Assembly: GCA_035545535.1 (NCBI GenBank)
Contig: DASZYF010000012.1
Location: forward strand, 1 to 45,382
Direction: 5' to 3'
DNA length: 45,382 bases
Source: DASZYF01 sp035545535
Lineage (GTDB): Bacteria; Actinomycetota; Actinomycetes; Mycobacteriales; CAJCIY01
The translations under genes and the position numbers were made by a program. Below, piece after piece: positions 16,239-24,129 of this stretch. Below the pieces are notes generated by a model. It ran no database searches. It was not told where the DNA came from and worked only from the letters and a program-made list of their open reading frames with translations. Numbering within the stretch: the stretch's first letter is position 1; each line of letters starts with the position of its first letter.

Positions 16239-17786
16239 GTGACGGCGCGGACCGCGGTGTACGACCGCTTCTGGCGCTCCGAGGGCGGCGGCGAGCGTCA
16301 CGCGGGCATGATCGCCCAGGTCCTGCGCGAGGACGGTGCGGCCGTCGAGCTGCTCGGCCACGAGGACACCGACGTCGCCAAGCTCGCCGACCACCTCGGC
16401 CTCGACCTCGCCGGTGTCACGTACCGACGGCTCCCCGACCGCGGCGACCACCTGCTCTCCGAGGTCAGCGAGGACTACGACCTGTTCGTCAACGGGACCT
16501 ACACGTCGCGCCTCGTCCCGCGTTCGAAGCGCGCGGCCTACCTGTGCTTCTTCCCGACACCGCCGGACCACGACCTGCCCGCGTGGCGGCGCTGGGCGAC
16601 CCGCACGCTGGGCCCCGTCGTCCGCGGCACCACGCCGAATCTCGACTTCGGCGCCGGGTGGTTCCCGCCCGAGGGCGGGCTGCGGCGCAAGTGGATCTGG
16701 AGCAGCGGCGACGGCGTGCTCACGCTGCCCGGGGGAGCGCGCGTGCTGCGGGCCAACCTCGGCCGCCCCGGAGCCCCGGACGCCACCACGCTCACGGTGC
16801 TCGACGAAGACGGCTCGGTCCTGCTGACCCTGCCCGTGCCGCAGAGGTTCACCCGGCAGGAGCTGGACCTCGGCGCCCGGGCCAAGGGCACGGAGGTGCG
16901 CTTCACCAGCGGCACGTACTCCCCCGGCGGGGCCGACACCCGCGAGCTCGGCATCGCGCTCAGCCGCCCACGCCTGGCCGGCAAGATCACGCCGCGCGAG
17001 CTGCTCGCCGCGCGCTTCCCCTGGCTGCACCGCGACCCCAAGGACCTGTCGTGGCTCGCGGGCTACCAGGCCGTCATGGCGAACAGCGAGTACACCCGCG
17101 GCTGGATCCGCCGGCTCTGGGACGTCGACTCCGACGTGCTCTACCCGCCCATCGCCACCGACCCGCTCACGCCCGTGCCCGACGGCGACCGCGAGCTCGC
17201 GGTGCTGTCCGTGGGTCGGTTCTTCGCACCGGGGCTCGGGCACGCCAAGCGGCAGCTGGAGATGGTCGAGACGTTCGGCGCGCTCGTGCGCGCGGGCCGG
17301 CTGCCGGGCTGGAAGATGTACGTCGTCGGGGGCATGGAGCCTTCGCAGATCCCCTACGTCGCCAAGGTGAAGGCCGCCGCCGAGGACCTGCCCGTCGAGA
17401 TCCTCACCAACGCACCCCGGCCGCGGGTGGAGCAGCTGCTGTCGTCGTGCGCGGTGTTCTGGTCGGCCACCGGCTACGGCGAGGACATCAGCAAGCGGCC
17501 GTGGGTCGCGGAGCACTTCGGCATGACCACCGTCGAGGCGATGGCCGGTGGCTGCGTGCCCGTGGTCATCGACTGCGCCGGCCAGACCGAGATCGTGCGC
17601 GACGGCGTCGACGGCTACCGCTGGCAGACGCTCGAGCAGATGGGCGAGCGCACCGTGGCGCTCGCCGGGGACCCGGCCGCGCGAGCACGCCTCGCCGCGT
17701 CGGCCCGCGCTCGCGCCGCTGCGTACGACGAAGATGCGTTCCGCGCGCGGTGGCGCGCGATCGTCGCGAAGCACGGCCTGCTCTGA
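16239..17786 (+). CDS. GT4-like glycosyltransferase with an inserted beta-type module
   Basis: 515 residues, longer than a usual 370-residue GT4. Seen: N-terminal YDRFWRSEGGGERH, typical of GT-B N-domains; ANSEYTRGWI (281-290) and LYPPI before the donor domain; LSVGRFFAPGLGHAKRQ (323-339), and the HFGMTTVEAMAGGCVPVV donor-site segment (427-443). Between residues about 135 and 245 lies an inserted module: GWFPPE (140-145), KWIWSS (151-156), a beta-rich middle, then PGGADTRELGI (229-239). GTG 16239 follows the previous stop by 13 nt; the ATG at 16224 hits a stop at once. Same operon as wzm/wzt. Donor sugar unknown. Confidence 0.85.
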   Translation: MTARTAVYDRFWRSEGGGERHAGMIAQVLREDGAAVELLGHEDTDVAKLADHLGLDLAGVTYRRLPDRGDHLLSEVSEDYDLFVNGTYTSRLVPRSKRAAYLCFFPTPPDHDLPAWRRWATRTLGPVVRGTTPNLDFGAGWFPPEGGLRRKWIWSSGDGVLTLPGGARVLRANLGRPGAPDATTLTVLDEDGSVLLTLPVPQRFTRQELDLGARAKGTEVRFTSGTYSPGGADTRELGIALSRPRLAGKITPRELLAARFPWLHRDPKDLSWLAGYQAVMANSEYTRGWIRRLWDVDSDVLYPPIATDPLTPVPDGDRELAVLSVGRFFAPGLGHAKRQLEMVETFGALVRAGRLPGWKMYVVGGMEPSQIPYVAKVKAAAEDLPVEILTNAPRPRVEQLLSSCAVFWSATGYGEDISKRPWVAEHFGMTTVEAMAGGCVPVVIDCAGQTEIVRDGVDGYRWQTLEQMGERTVALAGDPAARARLAASARARAAAYDEDAFRARWRAIVAKHGLL

Positions 17787-17817
17787 TCCGAGAGACGTTT
17801 CCGCCAGGATCGAGGGC

Positions 17818-18939
17818 ATGAGCGTGGCGCCGTTGCGGGTGGGCGTGGATGCCACCCCGCTCCTCGGCCAGCGCACCGGCATCGGCCGCTACGTGGAGCA
17901 CCTGCTCGACGCGCTGCTGCTGAACGACCGCCTCGACATCATCGCGACGGCGTTCTCGCTGCGCGGGCTCGGTGCGCTCCCGCGCGCCGTGCCCGAAGGC
18001 GTGCGAACGTTCGCGCGGCCGTTCCCCGCGAACCTGGCGCAGCGCCTCTGGATGCGCAACGAGCTGTTCACGGTCGACCGCGTCTCCGGGCTGCACGCGC
18101 GGGTCTTCCACGGCACCAACTTCGTGCTCCCGCCGCAGCGGCCCGAGCGCTCCGGCGTCCTCACGATCCACGACCTCGCGTACCTGCGGCTGCCGCAGAC
18201 CGTCGATGCGGTGTCGCAGCGCTTCCGCACGCTCGTGCCCCGCGGCATCAAGCGCGCAGAGGTGATCGTGACGCCGAGCCGCGCGACCGCCGATGACGTG
18301 ATGGACGCCTACGACGTCGCGCCGGACCGCGTCATCGTGACGCCGCTCGGAGTCGAGCCCGCGTGGTTCGCGGCCGAGCCGCCGGACGCCGCGTGGCGGG
18401 CCGCGCACGGCATCCCGTCGGAGTACCTGCTCGCCGTCGGTCGGCTCGAGCCGCGCAAGGGGCTCGACGTGCTGCTCGACGCCTACCGGCTGCTGCAGGA
18501 CCGCGGCGTCGACGTCCCCCTGGTCATCTGCGGCCCGCCGGGGTGGGGCCCCGCGCTCGACCGCGCCGGCATCCGGCCCGACCGCTTCGTCGCGACGGGC
18601 TGGCTCGACACCGACGCGCTGCGTCCGCTCGTCGCCGGCGCGCGCTGCCTCGCGTTCCCCTCGCGGTACGAGGGCTTCGGCCTCCCACCCCTCGAGGCGC
18701 TCGCGTGCGGCACGGCGGTGGTGGCCAGCGACCTCGCGGTCAGCCGCGAGGTGCTGGGCGTGCACGCGCGCTACGCCGCGGTGGAGGACGTCGAAGGGCT
18801 GGCCGACGCGATCGCCCGCACGCTGTCCGACGGAGGGCCGACGCCACCCGAGGCTCGCCGCGCACACGCCGGCACGTTCACCTGGCAGGCGTGCGCCGCG
18901 GCCACGGCCACGGCCTACGAGCGCGCCGCTTCCTCCTGA
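17818..18939 (+). CDS. GT4 glycosyltransferase (mannosyl/rhamnosyl-transferase-like)
   Basis: 373 residues, ordinary GT4 length. Seen: VGVDATPLLGQRTGIGRY at the N-terminus, HDLAYLRLP and VTPSRATADDV in the acceptor domain, VGRLEPRKGLDVLLDA at the donor-domain start, and the E-x7-E motif in YEGFGLPPLEALACG. Similar in layout to mannosyltransferases acting on lipid-linked glycans, but the sugar cannot be read from sequence. ATG 17818 lies 31 nt after the previous stop, with CAGGAT 7 nt upstream, a possible internal leaderless promoter. Confidence 0.87.
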   Translation: MSVAPLRVGVDATPLLGQRTGIGRYVEHLLDALLLNDRLDIIATAFSLRGLGALPRAVPEGVRTFARPFPANLAQRLWMRNELFTVDRVSGLHARVFHGTNFVLPPQRPERSGVLTIHDLAYLRLPQTVDAVSQRFRTLVPRGIKRAEVIVTPSRATADDVMDAYDVAPDRVIVTPLGVEPAWFAAEPPDAAWRAAHGIPSEYLLAVGRLEPRKGLDVLLDAYRLLQDRGVDVPLVICGPPGWGPALDRAGIRPDRFVATGWLDTDALRPLVAGARCLAFPSRYEGFGLPPLEALACGTAVVASDLAVSREVLGVHARYAAVEDVEGLADAIARTLSDGGPTPPEARRAHAGTFTWQACAAATATAYERAASS

Positions 18940-18953
18940 CCCGGCGACGGCCG

Positions 18954-18959
18954 TAGCGT
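18954..18959 (+). promoter_or_regulatory. Leaderless-type -10 (TAGCGT) of the small membrane protein gene
   Basis: TAGCGT, 7 nt before GTG 18967. Confidence 0.5.
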
Positions 18960-18966
18960 TGGCCGG

Positions 18967-19350
18967 GTGAGCGTCCGCGACCGACTGGCGGTGCTCGACC
19001 GCGCCCTCATCGTCGGGCAGAAGGGCGGCCCTTCGCCCGAGGCGCCCGTTGCGGTCGTCGCGCCGCCGACCAAGGTGCGGCGTGAGCCGTTGCGCCCCCT
19101 GCACCGGCTCGAACGAGCGCTCGCCGCGCTCTGGTGGTTCATCGCCGACGGCGTCCTGCTCGGGCTCGCCGCAGTGCTGCGTGGGCTGCGGCCGCTGCGC
19201 TCGATGGCGATCGGCGCACCGGTCGGCTGCGTCGCGGTCGGCGTCGGCATCTCGCTGTGGTGGGGTTCGTGGGCCTATGCCGTCATCGGCGGGCTCGGAG
19301 CGATCTGCTTCGTGTGGTTCGGACAGTCGGAGCAGTCGTCCGGCCCGTGA
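18967..19350 (+). CDS. Small membrane protein, function unknown
   Basis: 127 residues; I do not recognise a family. Seen: a soluble, Pro-rich N-terminus of about 45 residues with several basic residues, then three hydrophobic stretches (about 50-72, 78-95, 100-117) rich in Trp, and a short polar tail. It follows the glycosyltransferase operon after 27 nt but carries its own TAGCGT -10 box 7 nt before the GTG. Ends 4 nt before the convergent amidase stop. Codon positions show the GC-rich third-base bias of its neighbours, so it is probably real. Confidence 0.65.
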   Translation: MSVRDRLAVLDRALIVGQKGGPSPEAPVAVVAPPTKVRREPLRPLHRLERALAALWWFIADGVLLGLAAVLRGLRPLRSMAIGAPVGCVAVGVGISLWWGSWAYAVIGGLGAICFVWFGQSEQSSGP

Positions 19351-19354
19351 CGTC

Positions 19355-21622
19355 CTAAGGACGCGCCGGGTCGAACGCGGGTCCAGGGGCGTCGGGGTTC
19401 CCGTACCCCTGCTGGATCCAGGAAGCCCTGTGCTGCAGGCGGTCTCCGAGCATCGTGACCACGGCTGACGCGGGCGCGACGCGCTGGTCGACGATCACGC
19501 CGACCGTCGGAGCCGTGCCGTCGTTGCCGAGGTCGGCCGCGGTCGCGTCGATGGGCGCCGGGAGCTGCAGGCCGGCCTGACCGGTGGGCGTGACCGGCCG
19601 GGAGATCCCGCGGCTGACGATGCCGATGCTGCCGTCACCGGCCCGCCACACCACGCCGTCGGCCAGCCCGCGACGCCAGGTGTCGAGCGGCAGCGCGCGA
19701 TCGTCGTTGTTCGCGTTGAGCACGGCGTTCGCCGGCACGAGGGTCGTGACCGCCGTGGTGCTGACCACGGCGCGCCGGGACAGCGCCCCGGAGGACGACG
19801 CGACGATCGCGTACACGACGCCACCGTCTCGCACGTAGCTGCCCGCGGGGTGCGGGCCACCGCCGACGATCGCCGGGCCCGGCGGGAGCGTGGCGATGTC
19901 GGAGTCGGCCACCGCGACGGCGGACGTCGCGTCGTAGCCGAGCGCGAGGAGCGTCGCGAACCCGAGCGGACAGCACCGCCCGCCGCTCATGACGAAGAAG
20001 CCCGCGGTCTGCGCGCGCAGCAGCGAGCCGTCGCGCGGCAGCGCGGGCCCGCCGAGCGGCAGCGCGAGCACCGAGTCGTCCGCGCCGGGGATGAGCCGCG
20101 ACGACGCGTTCGGGAACGTCGACAGCGCGTACGCCGCGACGAGGCGCCGCTCCTGCGCGCCCGCCGCCCCGGCGAGATCGTCGATGAGCCACACCGTGCC
20201 GTCAGCCGTCACCGCGAACGAACCCGTCGGGAGCACCACGCGCGGCCCGACGCCACCGGTGACCGCGATGTCGACCTCCACCGGGACGCCCGCGACGCCA
20301 GATGCCGACGCCGGTGTCACGAACAACGCGCTCGTGCCCGCGGGGACGTTCGCGAACGACCACGACGACGTCGCGGAGGAGTCGAGCGCCACCGGCACCG
20401 TCGCCAGCGGCGCGCCCGAGCTCGTGACCGCGTGGCCGCTCGCAGCGGCGACACCCACCGGCCGCGCCCGCAGTGACGCAGTGGTGCCGACGACCGCCAG
20501 CGACGGATCGACGAGCCGCGCGCCGAGGCGCGCGGCGACGAGCTTCCGCGTGCCCGGCAGCAGCGCGTACGCGCGCGAACCGCAGCAATCGGTCGGGTAG
20601 AAGTCGCGGTGCGCGCCGATCACCGGCGCCACGACCTTCGAGCCCTTGCGTGGGTGGCGCGGGTTCACGTGCCGCTCGTCGACCGTGAGCACCTCACGGC
20701 CGTACGGATCACGGTGGTAGCGCGCGAGCACCCACGTGATGAGCTTGGTCAGCGACGACTGCATCGCCGGCGTCGGCTTGGTCCCCGAGAACGTGCCGAT
20801 GAGCGCGATGCCGATCGTCGCGTGGTTGAAGCCGTACGTGTGACCGGCGACGACCGGCTCCCCCGCACCGCCCTTGCGGCCTTCGTAGACCGTGCCGTAG
20901 CGGTCGATGAGGAACGAGTAGCCGATGTCGCCCCAGTCGAGCGAGCGTGCGTGATAGGCGAAGATGCTGCGCACCTGGGCCGCGCCGCTGCGCTGGCTGT
21001 AGGAGTTCGTCGAGTCGGTGTGGTGGACGATCACCGTGTCGACGGTGCGCGTGTACTCGGGCTTCCACCACGCCGCCCGCTCGTCGGCCCGCCACTGCGC
21101 ACGCGTGACGAGTGGCGGCGGCTGCACCGGCCCGGCGGGCGCCAGCGCGTGCTGCACGTGCGCTCCCCACGTGAGCGCATCACTGTCGGGGCCGGGCTGC
21201 ACGAGCACGAGCCGCAGGTCGCGTGGTGGCGCACCGTGCACGCGCGCCTCGACCGCGTCGGCTGAACCGATCCACCACGGCCGCGTGCCCGCGCGGGTCG
21301 CCCGCGCGTTCGCGAGGCCGTCCGCGTCCGGACCACCCAGCGAGTGCCAGCCGGTCCAGCGCCCGGCACGCCGCACGCGCGCCCGCACCGACGGTGCGCG
21401 ATCACGCCCGCCCCACGTCGCCGCGACCAGCCCGAACGCCGGCCGTTCGAGCACGCCGGTGTCGCCGCGCAGCGGCAGCTCCCACGTCCGCGTCGCGTCG
21501 CCCGCGGCCCACGCGTCGGCCGGCACGAGGGGAAGCGCGAGCGGCAGGGCGAGGGCAGCGCCCAGCTCGCGCCGGGACAGGTGCGGGCGCGCCGGCGGGC
21601 TTCCAGCGGAGGGGGAAGGCAC
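19355..21622 (-). CDS. Tat-exported PGRP-type N-acetylmuramoyl-L-alanine amidase
   Basis: 755 residues. PGRP/amidase_2 enzymes cleave the bond between MurNAc and the stem peptide. Seen: a twin-arginine type signal peptide (HLSRRELGAALALPLALPL, about 14-32, ending AWA), a beta-rich N-domain, then the PGRP domain at about 165-360 with zinc-ligand candidates H200 (VIVHHTD), H338 (GAHRD) and C346. Conserved GWGDIGYSF-like LDWGDIGYSFLID is present. Residues about 365-755 are a secreted beta-rich region without a family I recognise. Start GTG 21622 is preferred over 21640 because GGAGAG precedes it. Convergent with the small membrane gene. Confidence 0.88.
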   Translation of the reverse strand: MPSPSAGSPPARPHLSRRELGAALALPLALPLVPADAWAAGDATRTWELPLRGDTGVLERPAFGLVAATWGGRDRAPSVRARVRRAGRWTGWHSLGGPDADGLANARATRAGTRPWWIGSADAVEARVHGAPPRDLRLVLVQPGPDSDALTWGAHVQHALAPAGPVQPPPLVTRAQWRADERAAWWKPEYTRTVDTVIVHHTDSTNSYSQRSGAAQVRSIFAYHARSLDWGDIGYSFLIDRYGTVYEGRKGGAGEPVVAGHTYGFNHATIGIALIGTFSGTKPTPAMQSSLTKLITWVLARYHRDPYGREVLTVDERHVNPRHPRKGSKVVAPVIGAHRDFYPTDCCGSRAYALLPGTRKLVAARLGARLVDPSLAVVGTTASLRARPVGVAAASGHAVTSSGAPLATVPVALDSSATSSWSFANVPAGTSALFVTPASASGVAGVPVEVDIAVTGGVGPRVVLPTGSFAVTADGTVWLIDDLAGAAGAQERRLVAAYALSTFPNASSRLIPGADDSVLALPLGGPALPRDGSLLRAQTAGFFVMSGGRCCPLGFATLLALGYDATSAVAVADSDIATLPPGPAIVGGGPHPAGSYVRDGGVVYAIVASSSGALSRRAVVSTTAVTTLVPANAVLNANNDDRALPLDTWRRGLADGVVWRAGDGSIGIVSRGISRPVTPTGQAGLQLPAPIDATAADLGNDGTAPTVGVIVDQRVAPASAVVTMLGDRLQHRASWIQQGYGNPDAPGPAFDPARP

Positions 21623-21753
21623 GAGTTCTCTCCGGATCACGGGAGGTGCGGACGGGCGATCGAGATGTGCGGCCAGTGTCGCAGCGGTACCTGTGTGACG
21701 AGCCCCTTTCGGACACGCTCGCCCGGACCGCGACTCCGTCCGCCCGGCGTGGT

Positions 21754-21759
21754 TAGGGT
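21754..21759 (+). promoter_or_regulatory. Candidate -10 (TAGGGT) of the HU gene
   Basis: TAGGGT in the 181-bp divergent region upstream of HU. It would give a 5' leader of about 38 nt that contains a strong RBS (GGAGG), unlike the leaderless neighbours. Confidence 0.45.
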
Positions 21760-21803
21760 GTGCGCATTCCCGCCGACCCTCGGCGGCACAAGCAGGAGGA
21801 CAC

Positions 21804-22085
21804 GTGAACAAGTCGGAGCTTGTCTCCGCCGTCGCCGAGAAGGCGGGCGTTAGCAAGGTCGACGCGGAGGGCGTGCTCGACGCGTTCCAGGCGGTCGTCT
21901 TCGAGACCGTGAAGAAGGGCAAGGACGACGTCACCTGGACCGGCTTCCTCAAGTTCGAGCAGATCACCCGCGCCGCGCGCCAGGGCCGCAACCCGGCGAC
22001 CGGCGAGGCCATCAAGATCCCCAAGAGCAAGGCCGTGAAGATCACCGCCGGCGCGAAGCTGAAGGCAGCCGCGTCCGGCAAGTGA
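21804..22085 (+). CDS. hup: HU-family nucleoid protein, short form
   Basis: 93 residues. Histone-like DNA-bending protein acting as a dimer on the nucleoid. Seen: MNKSELVSAVAEKAGVSK start, the FLKFEQITRAARQGRNPATGE beta-arm region with the family's RxGRNPxTG motif (split here for length: ARQGRNPATGE), and PKSKAVKITAGAKLK end. It lacks the long Lys/Ala-rich tail of mycobacterial HupB and so resembles the short streptomycete HupA type. GTG 21804 has GCAGGAGG 5 nt upstream. A strong terminator follows at 22101-22130. Its place inside a glycan locus looks incidental. Confidence 0.95.
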   Translation: MNKSELVSAVAEKAGVSKVDAEGVLDAFQAVVFETVKKGKDDVTWTGFLKFEQITRAARQGRNPATGEAIKIPKSKAVKITAGAKLKAAASGK

Positions 22086-22100
22086 GCTGAGCTCGTCAGG

Positions 22101-22130
22101 AGCCCCGTCGCCCTCCCGGGCGGCGGGGCT
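22101..22130 (+). terminator. Strong hairpin terminator after HU
   Basis: A 13-nt arm (22101-22113, AGCCCCGTCGCCC) pairs with 22118-22130 with a single G-T wobble; loop TCCC. A short T-containing run follows. It can also serve the convergent rmlD gene, which ends at 22139. Confidence 0.85.
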
Positions 22131-22138
22131 CTTGCGTG

Positions 22139-23020
22139 TCAGCCGGCGCGGAGCCGGGGGCCGACCTCCGGGTCGGCGAACGCTTGGGCCAGCGCGTCGC
22201 GCCAGTGCGGCGGCGGGGTGAGGCCGGCGTCGACCCACGCGCGCGGTGACAGCACCGAGTAGGGCGGCCGCGGCGTCTTGCTGCCGAACGCCTCGCTCGA
22301 CGTCGGCTGCACGCGTGCCGGGTCGAGGCCGAGCTCGGTGAAGATCGCCTGCGCGAACTCGAACCACGTGCAGTCGCCGCCACCGGTGAGGTGGTAGGTG
22401 CCCGGGGCGGCCTCGGACGCCGCGAGCTCGAGCAGGCCCTGGGCGAGGTTCAGCGACCACGTGGGCGAACCGCGCTGGTCGTCGACGACGGTCACGGTGT
22501 CGCGGTCCTTCGACAGCCGGGCCATCGTGCGGACGAAGTTGTTGCCGATGCCGTACACCCACGCGGTGCGCACGACGTACGAACCGTCCGGGTGCGCCTC
22601 CCGCACCGCGAGGTCACCGGCCAGCTTGGTGCGCCCGTACGCGGTCTTCGGGCCGGTCTCGTCGTCGACGTCGTAGGGCGGGCCGCCGACGCGGTCGCCC
22701 GGGAACACGTAGTCGGTGGAGACGTGCACGAGCTTCATGCCGCGCTCGCCGGCGGCGATCGCGAGGTTCGCGGGACCGGTCGCGTTGACCGCGTAGGCGA
22801 GGTCTTCCTTCTCCTCCGCCGCGTCGACCGCCGTGAACGCCGCGGCGTTGACCAGCACATCCGCCGGTGATGTGTCGAGCGCCGCGCGCACCGCGGCCAG
22901 GTCGGTGATGTCGAGGGTGTCCACGTCGACCGCGGCCGCGACCTCGATGCCGCGCTCGGCAGCGATGCGCTGAAGGTCGGTGCCGAGCTGCCCGTAGGAG
23001 CCGGTGACGAAGATGCGCAT
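22139..23020 (-). CDS. rmlD: dTDP-4-dehydrorhamnose reductase
   Basis: 293 residues. Reduces dTDP-4-keto-L-rhamnose to dTDP-L-rhamnose with NADPH, last step of rhamnose donor synthesis in the cytoplasm. Seen: Rossmann GSYGQLG (7-13), VNAAAFTAVDAAE, STDYVFPGD, and the SDR-type Y-x3-K in AYGRTKLAGD. Length fits the family. ATG 23020 is 11 nt after the rmlB stop, so the two form one operon. rmlA and rmlC are not in the window. In M. tuberculosis the orthologue (Rv3266c) also sits next to an LCP gene. Confidence 0.95.
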   Translation of the reverse strand: MRIFVTGSYGQLGTDLQRIAAERGIEVAAAVDVDTLDITDLAAVRAALDTSPADVLVNAAAFTAVDAAEEKEDLAYAVNATGPANLAIAAGERGMKLVHVSTDYVFPGDRVGGPPYDVDDETGPKTAYGRTKLAGDLAVREAHPDGSYVVRTAWVYGIGNNFVRTMARLSKDRDTVTVVDDQRGSPTWSLNLAQGLLELAASEAAPGTYHLTGGGDCTWFEFAQAIFTELGLDPARVQPTSSEAFGSKTPRPPYSVLSPRAWVDAGLTPPPHWRDALAQAFADPEVGPRLRAG

Positions 23021-23031
23021 GACCGTCCCGC

Positions 23032-24027
23032 TCAGCCGAGCTTCGCCGCTTGCTTGAGCGGCCGCCACCAGTCCTCGTTGTCGCGGAACCACTGCACGGT
23101 CTCCGCGAGGCCCTTGTCGAAGTCCATCTGCGGCGTGTAGCCGAGGCCCTCGACCTTCGTGCCGTCGATCGAGTAGCGGCGGTCGTGGCCCTTGCGGTCC
23201 TCGACGTAGGTGACGAAGGACCAGTCGCGGCCGCACGCGGCGAGCAGGCGCTCGGTGAGCTCCTTGTTCGTGAGCTCGGTCCCGCCGCCGATGTTGTGGT
23301 ACTCGCCGGGCGCGCCCTTCTCGAGCACGATGTGGATCCCTCGGCAGTGGTCGTCGACGTGGAGCCAGTCGCGCACGTTGAGGCCGTCGCCGTAGAGCGG
23401 GACCTTGAGGCCGTCGATGAGGTTCGTGACGAACAGCGGGATGACCTTCTCGGGGAAGTGGTACGGCCCGTAGTTGTTCGTGCAGCGCGTGATGGTCACG
23501 TTCAGCCCGTGCGTCACGTGGTAGGCCCGCGCGAGCAGGTCACCGCCGGCCTTCGCCGCGCTGTACGGGCTGTTGGGATCGAGCCGGTCGGTCTCGACGA
23601 ACGAGCCCTCGGCGATGGAGCCGTACACCTCGTCGGTGCTGACCTGCAGCACGCGGGAGACGCCGTGGCGAAGACAGGCGTCGAGCAGCGTCTGCACCCC
23701 GACCGCGTTGGTCATGACGAAGTCGGAGGCTCCGAGGATCGACCGGTCGACGTGGCTCTCGGCGGCGAAGTTCACGACGACGTCGTGACCGGGCAGGACC
23801 TCGTCGAGCTTCGCGGCGTCGCAGATGTCGCCCTGCACGAAGGTGTAGCGCGGGTCGTCGGCGACGGGCGCGAGGTTCGCGAGGTTGCCCGCGTACGTCA
23901 GCTTGTCGTAGACGGTGACGCCGTCCGGCGCGCCGTACGCGCCGAAGTCGCTGTAGCGACCGCCGAGCAACGAGCGGACGTAGTGCGAGCCGATGAACCC
24001 GGCCGCGCCGGTGACGAAGATGCGCAC
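23032..24027 (-). CDS. rmlB: dTDP-glucose 4,6-dehydratase
   Basis: 331 residues. NAD-dependent extended SDR that makes dTDP-4-keto-6-deoxyglucose, second step of dTDP-rhamnose synthesis. Seen: GAAGFIGSHYVR (7-18), FAAESHVDRSI, STDEVYG with the catalytic DE pair, SPYSAAKAGGD (Y-x3-K), TNNYGPYHFPEKVIP, all family hallmarks. GTG 24027 has GAGGT a few bases upstream and CAGACT 8 nt upstream, a variant of the leaderless box. Divergent from the second S53 peptidase gene by 102 bp. Confidence 0.96.
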   Translation of the reverse strand: MRIFVTGAAGFIGSHYVRSLLGGRYSDFGAYGAPDGVTVYDKLTYAGNLANLAPVADDPRYTFVQGDICDAAKLDEVLPGHDVVVNFAAESHVDRSILGASDFVMTNAVGVQTLLDACLRHGVSRVLQVSTDEVYGSIAEGSFVETDRLDPNSPYSAAKAGGDLLARAYHVTHGLNVTITRCTNNYGPYHFPEKVIPLFVTNLIDGLKVPLYGDGLNVRDWLHVDDHCRGIHIVLEKGAPGEYHNIGGGTELTNKELTERLLAACGRDWSFVTYVEDRKGHDRRYSIDGTKVEGLGYTPQMDFDKGLAETVQWFRDNEDWWRPLKQAAKLG

Positions 24028-24129
24028 GAGACCTCAGTCTGCCAGTCGGGACCGCCGTTCCCCTGCGGGCACGACGGGACGATCACCATGGGAGCATGGG
24101 GGGCCCGGAAGACCCCACGAGAGGACGGC

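Noticed and set aside
21804..22085. HU as a glycan-locus regulator
   Set aside because: It has its own promoter, RBS and terminator and is a housekeeping protein; nothing ties it to the neighbours.
23050..24129. Plus-strand extension upstream of the second S53 peptidase
   Set aside because: Shadow of rmlB; the signal peptide starts at ATG 24130.
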